Of a stretch of 64,000 nucleotides of DNA, positions 18,113-27,289 are shown piece after piece (the stretch's first letter is position 1; each line of letters begins with the position of its first letter). Source of the DNA: Roseovarius sp. THAF27. Its GTDB lineage: Bacteria; Pseudomonadota; Alphaproteobacteria; Rhodobacterales; Rhodobacteraceae. The translations under genes were made by a program, and so were the position numbers. The stretch lies in NCBI RefSeq assembly GCF_009363655.1, contig NZ_CP045393.1:3658001-3722000 (forward strand), read 5' to 3'. Under the pieces are notes generated by a model that ran no database searches, was not told the origin of the DNA, and was given only the letters and a program-made list of their open reading frames with translations.

Positions 18113-21094
18113 TCATTTTTCAGACCTGGCAACACTTCCGCCGAAGGCTCCGGCATCCGTCCCGGGCGACACGGCATCCAATGCGGCGCTCTGCCGCTTC
18201 GACGGATCGCCCCGATCCACCGAGGCGGAAGGCGTCAGCAGATCGCGCAACAGGGCCAGCGGATGCGCCTTCAGCGACAACCGCATCGAGACGTAATCCT
18301 CCACCACCTCCTCGCCCGTCGTCATGGCGGGCAGGTGAACGGCAGGCTCGAACACCGCCTCGCCCTCCATGTCCCCGGCAAAGAGCGGCAGCGCCTCCTT
18401 GCCCACCATCGCGTGGGTTTCCCACAGCGCCCCGCGCCGCGCCACGTCGATGCTGGCGAACGCATCCGCTTCGGCCAGCCGCGTCATCACCTCGGGCGCC
18501 ACGCCCGCCCGCCGCCACACGTCGCTCACCTCGCGGTACCCGTTGCCCCGCGCCGCGGTGATCCAGTGGGCGTCCTCCTCCACCATCCCCTTGACCTGCC
18601 GGAACCCCAGCCGCAGGGCCAGCCCGCCCGCCTCGTCCGGCTCCATCGCGTTGTCCCAATAGCTGGCGTTGATGCAGACCGGCCGCACCTCGACGCCATG
18701 TTCGCGCGCGTCCCGCACGATCTGCGCCGGCGCGTAAAACCCCATCGGCTGCGCATTCAACAGCGCACAGGCGAATATCCCCGGATGGTGCCGCTTGACC
18801 CATGCACTGGCATAGACCAGCAGCGCAAAGCTCGCCGCATGGCTTTCCGGGAAACCATAGCTGCCGAACCCCTCGATCTGGCTGAAACACCGTTCGGCGA
18901 ACTCCATGTCATAGCCATTGGCCCGCATCCCCTTCAGGAACCGCGTGCGGAACGCGCTGATATTCCCGTGTTTCTTGAATGTCGCCAGCGACCGGCGCAG
19001 CCGGTCCGCCTCGTCCGGCGTGAACCCGGCCCCGATGATGGCGATCTGCATGGCCTGTTCCTGAAAGAGCGGCACGCCCAGCGTCTTGCCCAGCACCCGG
19101 CCCAGCTCGTCGGATGGAAATTCCACCGTCTCCTCGCCGTTCCGCCGCCGGATATAGGGATGCACCATGTCGCCCTGGATCGGCCCGGGCCGGATGATCG
19201 CCACCTCGATCACCAGGTCGTAAAAGCATCTCGGCCGCATCCGGGGCAGGAAATTCATCTGCGCGCGCGACTCCACCTGGAACACCCCGATCGTGTCCGC
19301 CTCGCACAGCATGTCATAGACCTTCGGGTCCTCCGGCGGCAGCGAGGCCAGCGTATGTTCCTGCCCGTGATGCTGTTCGATCAGGTCGAACGCCTTGCGC
19401 AGGCAGCTCAGCATCCCCAGCGCCAGCACGTCGACCTTCAGGATGCCCAGCGCGTCGATATCGTCCTTGTCCCAGCAAATCACAGTACGGCCTTCCATCG
19501 TGGCGTTCTCGATGGGCACCAGCTCGTCCAGCCGCCCCTCGGTGATGACGAACCCGCCAACATGCTGGCTCAGGTGCCGCGGAAACCCCTCGATTTCGCG
19601 CACCAATTCCATCGTCTGGCGCAGGCGCCGGTCATCGGGGTCCAGCCCGATCTCGCGCATCCGCTCCCGCTCGACCTGCCCCGAGGAGGAAAAGAACCCC
19701 CACAATTGCGACGAAAGCGCCCCTACCGTGTCCTGGCTCAGCCCCATCGCCGCGCCCACCTCGCGGATGGCCCGCTTGCCCCGGTAATGAATGACCGTCG
19801 CGCACAGCCCGGCGCGGTGCCGGCCATAGCGCTCATAGATATGCTGGATCACCTCCTCACGCCGCTCATGCTCGAAATCCACGTCGATATCGGGCGGCTC
19901 GTTGCGCGCCTCGCTGACGAAGCGTTCGAACACCATCGTCCCGGTTTCCGGACTGACCGAGGTGACGCCCAGGCAATAGCACACCACCGAATTGGCCGCC
20001 GACCCGCGCCCCTGGCACAGGATGCCGCGCGACCGCGCAAAGGCCACCACGTCGCGCACTGTCAGGAAATAGGGCTCGTACTTCAGCTTGGCGATCAGGC
20101 TCAGCTCGTGCTCGATCATCCCCCGCACCCGCTCCGGCGCGCCGTCGGGATAGCGCCAGCGCAGCCCTTCCATCGCCAGCCGCCGCAGCCTTTGCGCCGC
20201 CGTTTCCCCCTGCGACACCTCGCTGGGATACTCGTACCGCAGCTCATCGAGCGAGAACCGCAGCCGCGCCGCGACGTCGCCGGTGCGCCGTACCGCATCC
20301 TCGTGCCCCGCGAACAGCCGCAGCATCTCGGGCCCCGACCGCAGCCGCTGCTCGCCATTGGCCAGGGCCGCGCGGCCCAACTCGTCCACCCGCCGCCCCT
20401 GCCTTATCGCGGTCAGCACATCCGCCAGCCGCCGCCGCCGCGCATGGTGCATCGCGGGCAGGGCCGAGGCGACGGGCTCCAGCCCCAACTCCGCTGCCAG
20501 CCCCGCCAGCCGGTCAAACCGCGCCGCATCCTGCCCGTCATAGCGCGGCGCCATCAGCAGGTAGCACTGCCCACCAACACCCTTCACCAGCCGCCCCGCG
20601 TGACGCTTCCAATCCCGCAACGCCCCCTCGGGCGGATGCAGCAACAGCACGATCTCCTCCATACCCTCCAGCAGGTCCTCCAGCCGCAGGTCGCATTCGC
20701 CTTTCTCGACGCGCAACCGCCCGACGCTGATCAGCCGGCTCAGCCGCCCCCAACCTTGCCGCGTCTCGGGCAGGGCGGTCAGCACAAGCCCCTCGCGCAG
20801 CACCAGCCGGGCGGCGGGATAGAAGCGTGGCACATGCGCCCACTCGGGCGCGCGCGGCTCCGGCGCGGGCGGGCCGATGGGACCGTCGCGCGCCTCGATC
20901 CGTTCCCGCTCGGCCACGAGCCGTGCAATCTCGCGCACCGCCGCATGGGCACGCACGACGCCCGCGACCGAGTTCTCGTCGGCAATCACCAGCCCCGCCA
21001 GACCCAGCTCCGCCGCCCGCGCCACGTATTCCTCGGCGTGCGACGCCCCGGTCAGGAAGGTGAAGTTGGAGGTGATCGACAATTCGGTGAACAT
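18113..21094 (-). CDS. dnaE2: Error-prone DNA polymerase DnaE2, C-terminal domain missing
   Basis: 993 aa. An N-terminal PHP domain (ELSITSNFTFLTGASHAEE) is followed by the C-family polymerase core with metal ligands in PPDIDVDFEHERR, then KDDIDALGILKVDVLALG and the HhH region (SYGFPESHAASFALLVY). The conserved text ends at SLKAHP, residue 945; a 48-residue tail of no recognisable family follows. The usual OB-fold (VAGLVLVRQRPGTAKG-type sequence) is absent, and the 209 bases to psd cannot hold it. DnaE2 normally works with ImuA and ImuB in translesion synthesis; neither is nearby. An SOS-like box precedes the gene. Confidence 0.9.
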   Translation of the reverse strand: MFTELSITSNFTFLTGASHAEEYVARAAELGLAGLVIADENSVAGVVRAHAAVREIARLVAERERIEARDGPIGPPAPEPRAPEWAHVPRFYPAARLVLREGLVLTALPETRQGWGRLSRLISVGRLRVEKGECDLRLEDLLEGMEEIVLLLHPPEGALRDWKRHAGRLVKGVGGQCYLLMAPRYDGQDAARFDRLAGLAAELGLEPVASALPAMHHARRRRLADVLTAIRQGRRVDELGRAALANGEQRLRSGPEMLRLFAGHEDAVRRTGDVAARLRFSLDELRYEYPSEVSQGETAAQRLRRLAMEGLRWRYPDGAPERVRGMIEHELSLIAKLKYEPYFLTVRDVVAFARSRGILCQGRGSAANSVVCYCLGVTSVSPETGTMVFERFVSEARNEPPDIDVDFEHERREEVIQHIYERYGRHRAGLCATVIHYRGKRAIREVGAAMGLSQDTVGALSSQLWGFFSSSGQVERERMREIGLDPDDRRLRQTMELVREIEGFPRHLSQHVGGFVITEGRLDELVPIENATMEGRTVICWDKDDIDALGILKVDVLALGMLSCLRKAFDLIEQHHGQEHTLASLPPEDPKVYDMLCEADTIGVFQVESRAQMNFLPRMRPRCFYDLVIEVAIIRPGPIQGDMVHPYIRRRNGEETVEFPSDELGRVLGKTLGVPLFQEQAMQIAIIGAGFTPDEADRLRRSLATFKKHGNISAFRTRFLKGMRANGYDMEFAERCFSQIEGFGSYGFPESHAASFALLVYASAWVKRHHPGIFACALLNAQPMGFYAPAQIVRDAREHGVEVRPVCINASYWDNAMEPDEAGGLALRLGFRQVKGMVEEDAHWITAARGNGYREVSDVWRRAGVAPEVMTRLAEADAFASIDVARRGALWETHAMVGKEALPLFAGDMEGEAVFEPAVHLPAMTTGEEVVEDYVSMRLSLKAHPLALLRDLLTPSASVDRGDPSKRQSAALDAVSPGTDAGAFGGSVARSEK

Positions 21095-21110
21095 GGCAGG
21101 CCCCGATGAT

Positions 21111-21125
21111 ATTCACCTTTTGTTC
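21111..21125 (-). promoter_or_regulatory. LexA (SOS) box upstream of dnaE2
   Basis: ATTC-ACCTTTT-GTTC on the plus strand: the alphaproteobacterial LexA consensus GTTC-N7-GTTC with one mismatch. It begins 17 bases upstream of the dnaE2 start codon, where a repressor would block transcription. dnaE2 is a classic member of the SOS regulon, which supports the call. Confidence 0.6.
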
Positions 21126-21143
21126 TCATTTCGAGTCCGAATC

Positions 21144-21166
21144 GTAGGGTGGGTGACAACCCACGC
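21144..21166. repeat. Short palindromic GTAGGGTGGGT element, copy 2
   Basis: GTAGGGTGGGT-GACA-ACCCACGC; hairpin with arms GGGTGGGT/ACCCAC. Almost identical to the copy at 21384. Confidence 0.6.
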
Positions 21167-21383
21167 GCGCCCCTTTAGGAAGCCGCGCATCGCCGGGCCG
21201 CGGTACGGCGATCAACAGTCGTTCTGCGCGCTTTATGCCAGCCATATCCGTAAAAACTTCAAGCGGGGCGCCAAGTCCAGCCAAATCGCCGTGCCGTGAG
21301 GGCGGCCCGTCGATGCGCGGCGGCCTACGGCCTTGATTCCGCGCGGCCCATACCATCCCGTCACGGACCCGATCCGGGACCTC

Positions 21384-21406
21384 GTAGGGTGGGTGAAAAC
21401 CCACGC
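21384..21406. repeat. Short palindromic GTAGGGTGGGT element, copy 3
   Basis: GTAGGGTGGGT-GAAA-ACCCACGC, same orientation as the copy 240 bases upstream, differing only in the loop. It lies 7 bases past the stop of the small exported protein and may terminate that operon. Confidence 0.6.
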
Positions 21407-21413
21407 GTCCCCC

Positions 21414-21887
21414 TCACTTCAGCGGCACACACTCCAACCCGCCCATGCAGGTCTCCACCTGCTGCACCTGCGCGGGCGACGGCTCGGAAAAGGCCCAACT
21501 GCCGCAAGGGTTGGCCACCATCACCAGCTTCCGACCATGCTTTTCCAAGAAAACAAGGTACTCCACCCCCGACTGCGCCCCGCCACACCAAGGGCCAAAA
21601 CACTGCACTTCCAACGTGATGTCCCGCGCAAACGGCGTCGTGAAACCGGCCCGCGACAGCGATGTCCCCTCTAGCCGCGCCGGAATCGCCACGGTCCGCC
21701 GGTCCTGATTGGTGCCGTCGTTCTCCGGCAACCGCGCCTCGTCGAACCGCAACTCCCCGGTCACGACGACATAGGCCTGCTCCGCCTCCGACGCCTGGCT
21801 GTAAGTCCGCGCCACGTCCGGCCGCAAACACGACAGCGCCAGTGCCGGCCCGGCGGCCAGAACAAAGACCATGCTCATAAAAAACAT
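21414..21887 (-). CDS. Small exported protein of unknown function
   Basis: 157 aa. A typical signal peptide (MFFMSMVFVLAAGPALA) is followed by a mature protein starting near LSCLRPD. Six Cys remain in the mature part, including CFGPWCGG and NPCGSWAF, so disulfides are likely in the periplasm. The alternation of strands and the Cys near the N-terminus recall small OB-fold/NTR-like proteins, but this is only an impression. The ATG at 21887 lies 2 bases after the rppH stop, at the end of the long minus-strand run. Confidence 0.75.
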   Translation of the reverse strand: MFFMSMVFVLAAGPALALSCLRPDVARTYSQASEAEQAYVVVTGELRFDEARLPENDGTNQDRRTVAIPARLEGTSLSRAGFTTPFARDITLEVQCFGPWCGGAQSGVEYLVFLEKHGRKLVMVANPCGSWAFSEPSPAQVQQVETCMGGLECVPLK

Positions 21888-21889
21888 CT

Positions 21890-22372
21890 TCACAGCCTGT
21901 CTCCGAACGCCTCCATCACCTTGGCGTAAACCCCGCGCTTGAACGGCACGATGGCGTCCACCACGTCCTCGGGCGCGATCCACTTCCACTCGGAAAACTC
22001 CGCCGGCGGCAGGGTGATGTCCACATCCGCATCGGTCCCGTGAAACCGCAGAAGAAACCACTTCTGCATCTGTCCCCGATACCGCGCCTTCCACAGCTTC
22101 GGCACCAGCTCATGCGGCAGATCGTAGGGAATCCACTCCGGCGTCTCCGCCTCGACCGTCACCAGATCGGCCCTCACCCCGGTCTCTTCCCACAACTCGC
22201 GCAGGGCCGCGTCGCGCGGGTCCTCGCCCTCGTCGATCCCGCCCTGCGGCATCTGCCAGGCGTCATACTCGCTGTCGATCCGCTGGCCGACGAAAACCTT
22301 GCCGTCCTTGTTCACCAGCATCACACCCGCGCAGGGCCGATAGGGCAGTTTCTCGATCTCTTCCGGTGTCAT
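21890..22372 (-). CDS. rppH: RNA pyrophosphohydrolase (Nudix)
   Basis: 160 aa, the usual RppH length. The Nudix box runs from [23 protein letters not shown] (G..E.......RE..EE.G pattern complete) at about 44-66. The N-terminal [21 protein letters not shown] and WQMPQGG are typical of RppH, which removes pyrophosphate from mRNA 5' ends and starts decay. The start overlaps the stop of the M3 peptidase gene as ATGA. Confidence 0.93.
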   Translation of the reverse strand: MTPEEIEKLPYRPCAGVMLVNKDGKVFVGQRIDSEYDAWQMPQGGIDEGEDPRDAALRELWEETGVRADLVTVEAETPEWIPYDLPHELVPKLWKARYRGQMQKWFLLRFHGTDADVDITLPPAEFSEWKWIAPEDVVDAIVPFKRGVYAKVMEAFGDRL

Positions 22373-24381
22373 GCCGCCAGCCCCCGCCCTTTCAACAGCG
22401 CCTCGACCCCGGGCATCCGGCCCCGGAAGGCCAGATACAGCTCCTCCGCCTCGCGCGCGCCGCCCATGGACAGGATATTCTCCTCCAGCGCCTTCGCCTT
22501 CTCGGCATCAAATGCCCCGCCCGCTTCCTCGAAGGCGGCAAATGCATCCGCATCCATCACTTCCGACCACATGTAGCTGTAATACCCGCTCGAATACCCG
22601 TCACCGCTGAACACATGCGCGAAATGCGGCGTCGCGTGGCGCATCCGTATCGCGTGCGGCATCCCCATCTCCGCCAGCACCTCGGCCTGTTTCGCCATCG
22701 GATCGTCGGGCGCCTCCCCCTCGTGGAACGCCAGATCGACCATGGCCGAGGCCACGTATTCTACCGTCTGGAACCCCATATCGTAAGTGGCAGCGCCCAG
22801 CACCTTGTCCAGCATTTCCTGCGGCATCGGCTCGCCCGTCTCGGCATGGGTGGCGAATTCCGACAGAACCTCCGGCACCTCCAGCCAGTGTTCATAAAGC
22901 TGGCTCGGCAACTCCACGAAATCCCGCGCCACGGACGTCCCCGAGATGCTCTCATAGGTCACGTCCGACAGCATCTGGTGCAGCGCATGCCCGAACTCGT
23001 GAAAGAGCGTCCGCGCATCGTCATAGCTCAAGAGCGCCGGATCGCCCTTGGCGAAATTGCACACGTTGATCACCACCGGCCCCTTCACATCGGGAAACTT
23101 CCGCTGGCCCCGCATAGCCGAGCACCAGGCCCCCGACCGCTTGGACCCGCGCGCAAAGTAGTCCCCTATGAACACGGCCACATGACGCCCCTCCCGCGTC
23201 ACCTCCCACGCCCGGCAATCTGGATGGTACAGCGGCACGTCCAGCCGCGCGAACTCCAGCCCGAACAGGCGATGCGCACAGGCGAACGCCGCCTCGATCA
23301 TCCGGTCCAGCTGCAGATACGGCTTCAGCGCCGTCTCATCCAGGTCATGCTCGGCCTTGCGCCGCTTCTCCGAATAGTACTGCCAGTCCCACGGCTCCAA
23401 AGGCCCATTCACGCCATCCTCGCGCATCATCTCGGTCAGCGCTTCGGCATCCGCCTCCGCCTGCGCGCGGGCCGGCCCCCAGACATCCATCAACAGGCCG
23501 CGCACCGCCTCGGGCGTCTTGGCCATCTCGGTCTCCAGCTTGAACGCGGCGAAACTCTCGTACCCCAAAAGCTTCGCCCGCTCCTCGCGCAGCTTCAGGA
23601 CCTCGGCGGCAATCCCGCGGTTGTCCGTTTCGCCCCCATTGGCCCCGCGCGACGTCCATGCGGCATAGGCCTTCTCGCGCAAATCCCTCCGCGGCGAGAA
23701 CTGCAGGAACGGCACGATCAAGGACCGCGACAGGGTGATCACCGGCCCCGCCGCCCCCTTCTCCTCGCCCGCCGCCCGGGCCGAGCGCACGACGAACTCC
23801 GGCAGCCCCTCAAGGTCCGCCTCGTTCAACTCCAAGTACCACCCCGCCTCGTCCTTCAGCAGGTTCTGCGTGAACGCCGTGCCCAGCTCCGCGAGCCGCG
23901 CGCGTATCTCTCTCATCCGCGTGTCCGCGTCGCCGTCCAGCCCGGCCCCGGCCCGCCGGAACCCGCGATGGGTCAGCATCAGCACCCGCGCCTGCTCCTC
24001 GGTCAGCCCGAGGCTCTCGCGATCCTCCCACAGCGTCGCGATCCGCTGAAACAGCGCCTTGTTCCCGTAAATCTCGGACGAATACGCGGCCAGCTTCGGG
24101 CTGAACTCCCGCTGCAATTCCTGCCGCCTGTCGTTGCTGTCGGCCCCTGCCACGGTAAAGAACACCGACAGCACCTTGTCCAGCCTGTCGCCCGCCACTT
24201 CCAGCGCCTCCACCGTGTTGGCGAAAGTCGGCGGCTCGGGATTGTCCGCAATCGTGGCGATCTCGCCCCGCGCCTCCTCCAACGCGGCCTCGAACGCCGG
24301 CGCGAAATCCTCGTCCGACACCCGGTCGAACGGCGCCATCTCGAACGGCGTCTCCCACTCACTCAACAGCGGATTGGTCAT
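22369..24381 (-). CDS. M3 family oligopeptidase (oligopeptidase A / Dcp type)
   Basis: 670 aa, the length of cytosolic oligopeptidase A or Dcp. The zinc site HEFGHALHQ with a downstream Glu in [19 protein letters not shown] fits thimet-oligopeptidase-like M3 enzymes, and [16 protein letters not shown] starts the fold as in PrlC. No signal peptide, so it probably degrades peptides in the cytosol. Overlaps both neighbours: 23 bases with the MoeB-like gene and 4 with rppH. Confidence 0.92.
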   Translation of the reverse strand: MTNPLLSEWETPFEMAPFDRVSDEDFAPAFEAALEEARGEIATIADNPEPPTFANTVEALEVAGDRLDKVLSVFFTVAGADSNDRRQELQREFSPKLAAYSSEIYGNKALFQRIATLWEDRESLGLTEEQARVLMLTHRGFRRAGAGLDGDADTRMREIRARLAELGTAFTQNLLKDEAGWYLELNEADLEGLPEFVVRSARAAGEEKGAAGPVITLSRSLIVPFLQFSPRRDLREKAYAAWTSRGANGGETDNRGIAAEVLKLREERAKLLGYESFAAFKLETEMAKTPEAVRGLLMDVWGPARAQAEADAEALTEMMREDGVNGPLEPWDWQYYSEKRRKAEHDLDETALKPYLQLDRMIEAAFACAHRLFGLEFARLDVPLYHPDCRAWEVTREGRHVAVFIGDYFARGSKRSGAWCSAMRGQRKFPDVKGPVVINVCNFAKGDPALLSYDDARTLFHEFGHALHQMLSDVTYESISGTSVARDFVELPSQLYEHWLEVPEVLSEFATHAETGEPMPQEMLDKVLGAATYDMGFQTVEYVASAMVDLAFHEGEAPDDPMAKQAEVLAEMGMPHAIRMRHATPHFAHVFSGDGYSSGYYSYMWSEVMDADAFAAFEEAGGAFDAEKAKALEENILSMGGAREAEELYLAFRGRMPGVEALLKGRGLAA

Positions 24382-25423
24382 CTTGCTCTCCTCGTTGGCC
24401 GCACACAGGGCACTCCGCCCGGCGGCTCAGTGATATCTTCCGGCTTTCCCCATATAGGGCATCGTAAATCAGCATTTCACCCCGTAGCGCCGCGCCTGCC
24501 TGCGTGATAACCTTCACGGCTTCCACCGCCATCATCGACCCCACCACGCCCGGCAGCGGCCCCAGCACGCCGGCCTCAGCACAGCTCGGTGCCAGCCCCG
24601 GCGCCGGGGCCTCGGGAAAGATACACTGGTAACACGGCGCGCCCTGCGCCGGGTCGAACACGCTCACCTGTCCTTCCCACTGCGACAAGGCCCCCGAAAT
24701 CAAGGGCTTGCCCTGCGCCACCGCCACCCGGTTCGCCAGGTACCGCGTGTCGAAATTGTCCGTCCCATCGAGGATCAGATCATACTCGGCAAACAAGTCC
24801 GCCGCGATCTCCTCGCTCAACCGCCGCTGGTAAGGCCGCATTTCCACGTATGGGTTCACCGCTTCGGCCGCCTGCGCCGCCGAATGCACCTTTGGCATGT
24901 CGATCCGCGCATCGGTATGGATCACCTGCCGCTGCAGGTTGGTGGCATCCACCACATCGTCGTCGATCACCCCGATCCGGCCTACGCCCGCCGCCCCCAG
25001 GTACAGGATCGCGGGCGAGCCCAGTCCCCCGGCCCCGATCACCAGAACCTTTGCCTGCTTCAGCGCCTTCTGCCCCGGCCCGCCGATCTCGCGCAGCACG
25101 ATGTGCCGCGCATAACGCTCCAGCTCCGTCGGCGCGAACAGGCCCCGGGGCTTTTCCGGCTCCGGCTCGGTCACCCGCCCCCGCAACCGGCGCAGCACCT
25201 GCCGGTACGCCAGCACCAGCGCCACCCCGCCGCCCAAAAGCAGCCACGGCGCCGCCTCGCCCCCCGTCGCCTCGCGCAAGCCATTTCCATCAGGCAGCAC
25301 CAGCTGCGTCAGAACGACGAAGGCCCACAGCACCCCGATCATGCCCCAGCGCTGCCGGCGCGGCGCGCCCATCCACGCGCCCAGGCCCCAGATCGCCCCG
25401 GCCAGGATCAGCACCAACAGCAT
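24359..25423 (-). CDS. MoeB/ThiF-type adenylyltransferase with N-terminal membrane segment
   Basis: 354 aa. The E1-like domain starts near residue 95 (ERYARHIVLREIGGPGQKAL) with the ATP loop VLVIGAGGLGSP, DDDVVDATNLQRQ, and two CXXC zinc pairs (CYQC and CPVC). Such enzymes adenylate the C-terminal Gly of ubiquitin-like sulfur carriers (MoaD/ThiS). The first 85 residues contain hydrophobic segments at about 2-18, 27-45 and 60-75, absent from ordinary MoeB, so this version is probably membrane-bound. The start codon shares one base with the dut stop (TGATG). Confidence 0.9.
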   Translation of the reverse strand: MLLVLILAGAIWGLGAWMGAPRRQRWGMIGVLWAFVVLTQLVLPDGNGLREATGGEAAPWLLLGGGVALVLAYRQVLRRLRGRVTEPEPEKPRGLFAPTELERYARHIVLREIGGPGQKALKQAKVLVIGAGGLGSPAILYLGAAGVGRIGVIDDDVVDATNLQRQVIHTDARIDMPKVHSAAQAAEAVNPYVEMRPYQRRLSEEIAADLFAEYDLILDGTDNFDTRYLANRVAVAQGKPLISGALSQWEGQVSVFDPAQGAPCYQCIFPEAPAPGLAPSCAEAGVLGPLPGVVGSMMAVEAVKVITQAGAALRGEMLIYDALYGESRKISLSRRAECPVCGQRGEQDDQSAVE

Positions 25424-25878
25424 CAGCCTGCCCCCGTGGACCCGAAACCGCCCGCCCCGCGCGCGGTCTCCTCAAGGGTTTCCACCACCTCGAACCCCGC
25501 CTGCACCACCGGCGCCACCACCATCTGCGCAATCCGCATCCCGTGCTCCACAGTGAACGGCGCATCCCCGGCATTCATCACGATCACCCCCAACGGCCCA
25601 CGGTAATCGCTGTCGATCGTCCCGGGGCTGTTGGGCAGCGTGATCCCATGCTTCAACGCCAGCCCCGACCGGGGCCGCAGCTGCACCTCGTACCCCTCCG
25701 GTATCGCCAGCCGCAGCCCCGTCGGCACCAGCGCCCGCGCCCCCGGCGCGAGCACCACCGCCCCCCGGTCGGGCAGGTTGGCGCGCAGATCCGCCCCCGC
25801 CGCCCCCGCCGTCTCATAGCCTGGCAGGCCCAAATCGCGATCCGCGCCCTCTTCCCACATCACCGAAATGCTCACCAT
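25423..25878 (-). CDS. dut: dUTP diphosphatase
   Basis: 151 aa, normal trimeric dUTPase length. Conserved motifs in order: AAGADLRAN (I), [11 protein letters not shown] (II), [14 protein letters not shown] (III), [10 protein letters not shown] (IV), and the C-terminal Gly-rich arm [10 protein letters not shown] (V). It hydrolyses dUTP to dUMP. The start at 25878 is chosen for correct length; the frame continues to 26028 inside coaBC without conservation. Confidence 0.95.
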   Translation of the reverse strand: MVSISVMWEEGADRDLGLPGYETAGAAGADLRANLPDRGAVVLAPGARALVPTGLRLAIPEGYEVQLRPRSGLALKHGITLPNSPGTIDSDYRGPLGVIVMNAGDAPFTVEHGMRIAQMVVAPVVQAGFEVVETLEETARGAGGFGSTGAG

Positions 25879-25895
25879 GCGCCGGTTCTTCCCGC

Positions 25896-25928
25896 TTTTC
25901 CTCTGGCCATAAATATCCTCGCCGAAGG
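25896..25928. repeat. Mosaic intergenic motif, copy 2
   Basis: CTTTTCCTCTGGCC-AT-AAATATCCTCGCCGAAGG, placed in the 80-base gap between coaBC and dut, inside an otherwise tightly packed operon. Same core as the copies at 7896 and 30286. Confidence 0.6.
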
Positions 25929-25958
25929 CATTAACCTCTTCCGGCGCACCATCCGGTC

Positions 25959-27152
25959 TCAGCCCAGCGCCGCCGCGATGCGCTCCGCCAGCCGCAGCGC
26001 CACGTCCGCCTTCGACATGCGCGGCCATGTCTCGGCCCCGTCCGCCGTGATCAGCGTCACCGCGTTCTCGGTGCCGCCCATGATCCCCGTCGCCGGGCTC
26101 ACGTCATTGGCCACGATCCAGTCGCAGCCCTTGCGCGCCCGCTTGGCCGTCGCGTGGTCCACCACGTCATCGGTCTCGGCGGCAAAGCCCACTACCAATC
26201 CGGGCCGCCCCGCCTCCAACCGGCTGACCGTGGCCAGGATGTCGGGGTTCTCGGCGAACTCGAGCACCGGCAACTTGCCGCCCTCTTTTTTGATCTTGCT
26301 CGCCCCCGCGCTGGCAACACGCCAATCCGCCACGGCGGCGGCAAAAATCCCCGCGTCAGCCGGCAGCGCGGCGTCGACCGCCTGCAACATCTCCTGCGCG
26401 GTCTCGACCCTCACAACCTCGACCCCCTCGGGGGGGGCCACATCCGCCGGCCCGGTGACGAACACCACATACGCCCCCGCGCCCGCCAGCGCCCTGGCAA
26501 TCGCCGTGCCCTGCGCGCCCGAGGACCTGTTCGCGATATACCGCACCGGGTCGATCGGCTCATGCGTCGGCCCCGAGGTCACCACGATCCGCTTGCCCGC
26601 CAGCGGCCCGGCCGCCAGCCGCGCCTCCACCGCCGCCACGATCTCCAGCGGCTCCGACATCCGGCCCGGCCCATGCTCGCCACAGGCCATGTCGCCCGCA
26701 TTGGGCCCGACAAACCCGATCCCGTCTCCTTTGAGGGTCGCGATATTCCTTTGGGTCGCCGCATGGTCCCACATCCGCACGTTCATCGCGGGCGCCAGCA
26801 GCACCTCCGTGTCGGTGGCCAGCAGCAGCGTCGAGGCCAGGTCATCCGCCTGCCCCCCGGCCATCTTCGCCATCAGGTCCGCCGTCGCGGGCGCCACAAC
26901 GATCATATCCGCACTGCGGCTCAATTCGATATGGCCCATCTCGGCCTCGTCCGTCAGGTCGAAAAGATCCCGGAACACCTTCGTGCCCGCCAGCGCCGAC
27001 ACCGACAGCGGCGTCACGAACTCCGCGCCGGCCTTCGTCAGAACCGGCGTCACCGAAGCACCCCGCTCGCGCAGCCGCCGGATCAGGTCCAGCGCCTTGT
27101 AGGCCGCGATCCCGCCCCCGATGATCAGCAAAATACGTTTTCCGGCCAGCAT
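25959..27152 (-). CDS. coaBC: Bifunctional CoaBC (PPC synthetase / decarboxylase)
   Basis: 397 aa. The N-terminal CoaC flavoprotein half has [16 protein letters not shown], the active-site type His in [10 protein letters not shown] and [10 protein letters not shown]; the substrate-flap Cys is in [13 protein letters not shown]. The C-terminal CoaB half starts near 185 ([33 protein letters not shown]). It makes 4'-phosphopantetheine from phosphopantothenate and cysteine for CoA synthesis. First in the coaBC-dut-MoeB-like run. Confidence 0.95.
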   Translation of the reverse strand: MLAGKRILLIIGGGIAAYKALDLIRRLRERGASVTPVLTKAGAEFVTPLSVSALAGTKVFRDLFDLTDEAEMGHIELSRSADMIVVAPATADLMAKMAGGQADDLASTLLLATDTEVLLAPAMNVRMWDHAATQRNIATLKGDGIGFVGPNAGDMACGEHGPGRMSEPLEIVAAVEARLAAGPLAGKRIVVTSGPTHEPIDPVRYIANRSSGAQGTAIARALAGAGAYVVFVTGPADVAPPEGVEVVRVETAQEMLQAVDAALPADAGIFAAAVADWRVASAGASKIKKEGGKLPVLEFAENPDILATVSRLEAGRPGLVVGFAAETDDVVDHATAKRARKGCDWIVANDVSPATGIMGGTENAVTLITADGAETWPRMSKADVALRLAERIAAALG

Positions 27153-27227
27153 GCGAAGGCTCCCTTCCGTCTCGGCCAGACACTATGCCCGGACCCCGCA
27201 CGGCACAAGGCCCGCCACCCGGCCACG

Positions 27228-27256
27228 AAAAAACGCCGCCGCACCCCGCGACAGCG
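27228..27256 (-). terminator. Probable rho-independent terminator after rpoH
   Basis: Read on the minus strand: an imperfect GC-rich hairpin (27256-27234, arms of the CGC..CGC type) followed by six T (27233-27228). It lies 34 bases past the rpoH stop and before coaBC. Confidence 0.45.
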
Positions 27257-27289
27257 TCATTTCTCGTCTACCGAAGCCTCTTGAAAGAC

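Larger units (their letters stand above)
21126..21413. other. Gene-free region bracketed by two GTAGGGTGGGT elements
   Basis: No supported gene. It contains palindromic elements at 21144-21166 and 21384-21406 and, between them, a stretch (about 21230-21320) resembling the element at 1265-1345. The minus-strand open frame that spans it begins and ends inside the two palindromes and is probably spurious. Confidence 0.5.

Noticed and set aside
18113..18260. A frameshift hiding the DnaE2 C-terminal domain
   Set aside because: The other two minus frames of this stretch and the 209 bases before psd show no OB-fold-like sequence, so a simple frameshift does not explain its absence.
17885..21109. 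Plus-strand open frame of over 1000 codons across dnaE2
   Set aside because: It is antisense to a polymerase with intact motifs; the product is Pro/Arg/His-rich with no recognisable domain, as expected from a GC-rich reverse complement.
22366..24507. Plus-strand open frame of about 713 codons across the M3 peptidase gene
   Set aside because: Antisense shadow of a gene with a clear HEFGH zinc site; composition is Arg/His/Pro-rich.
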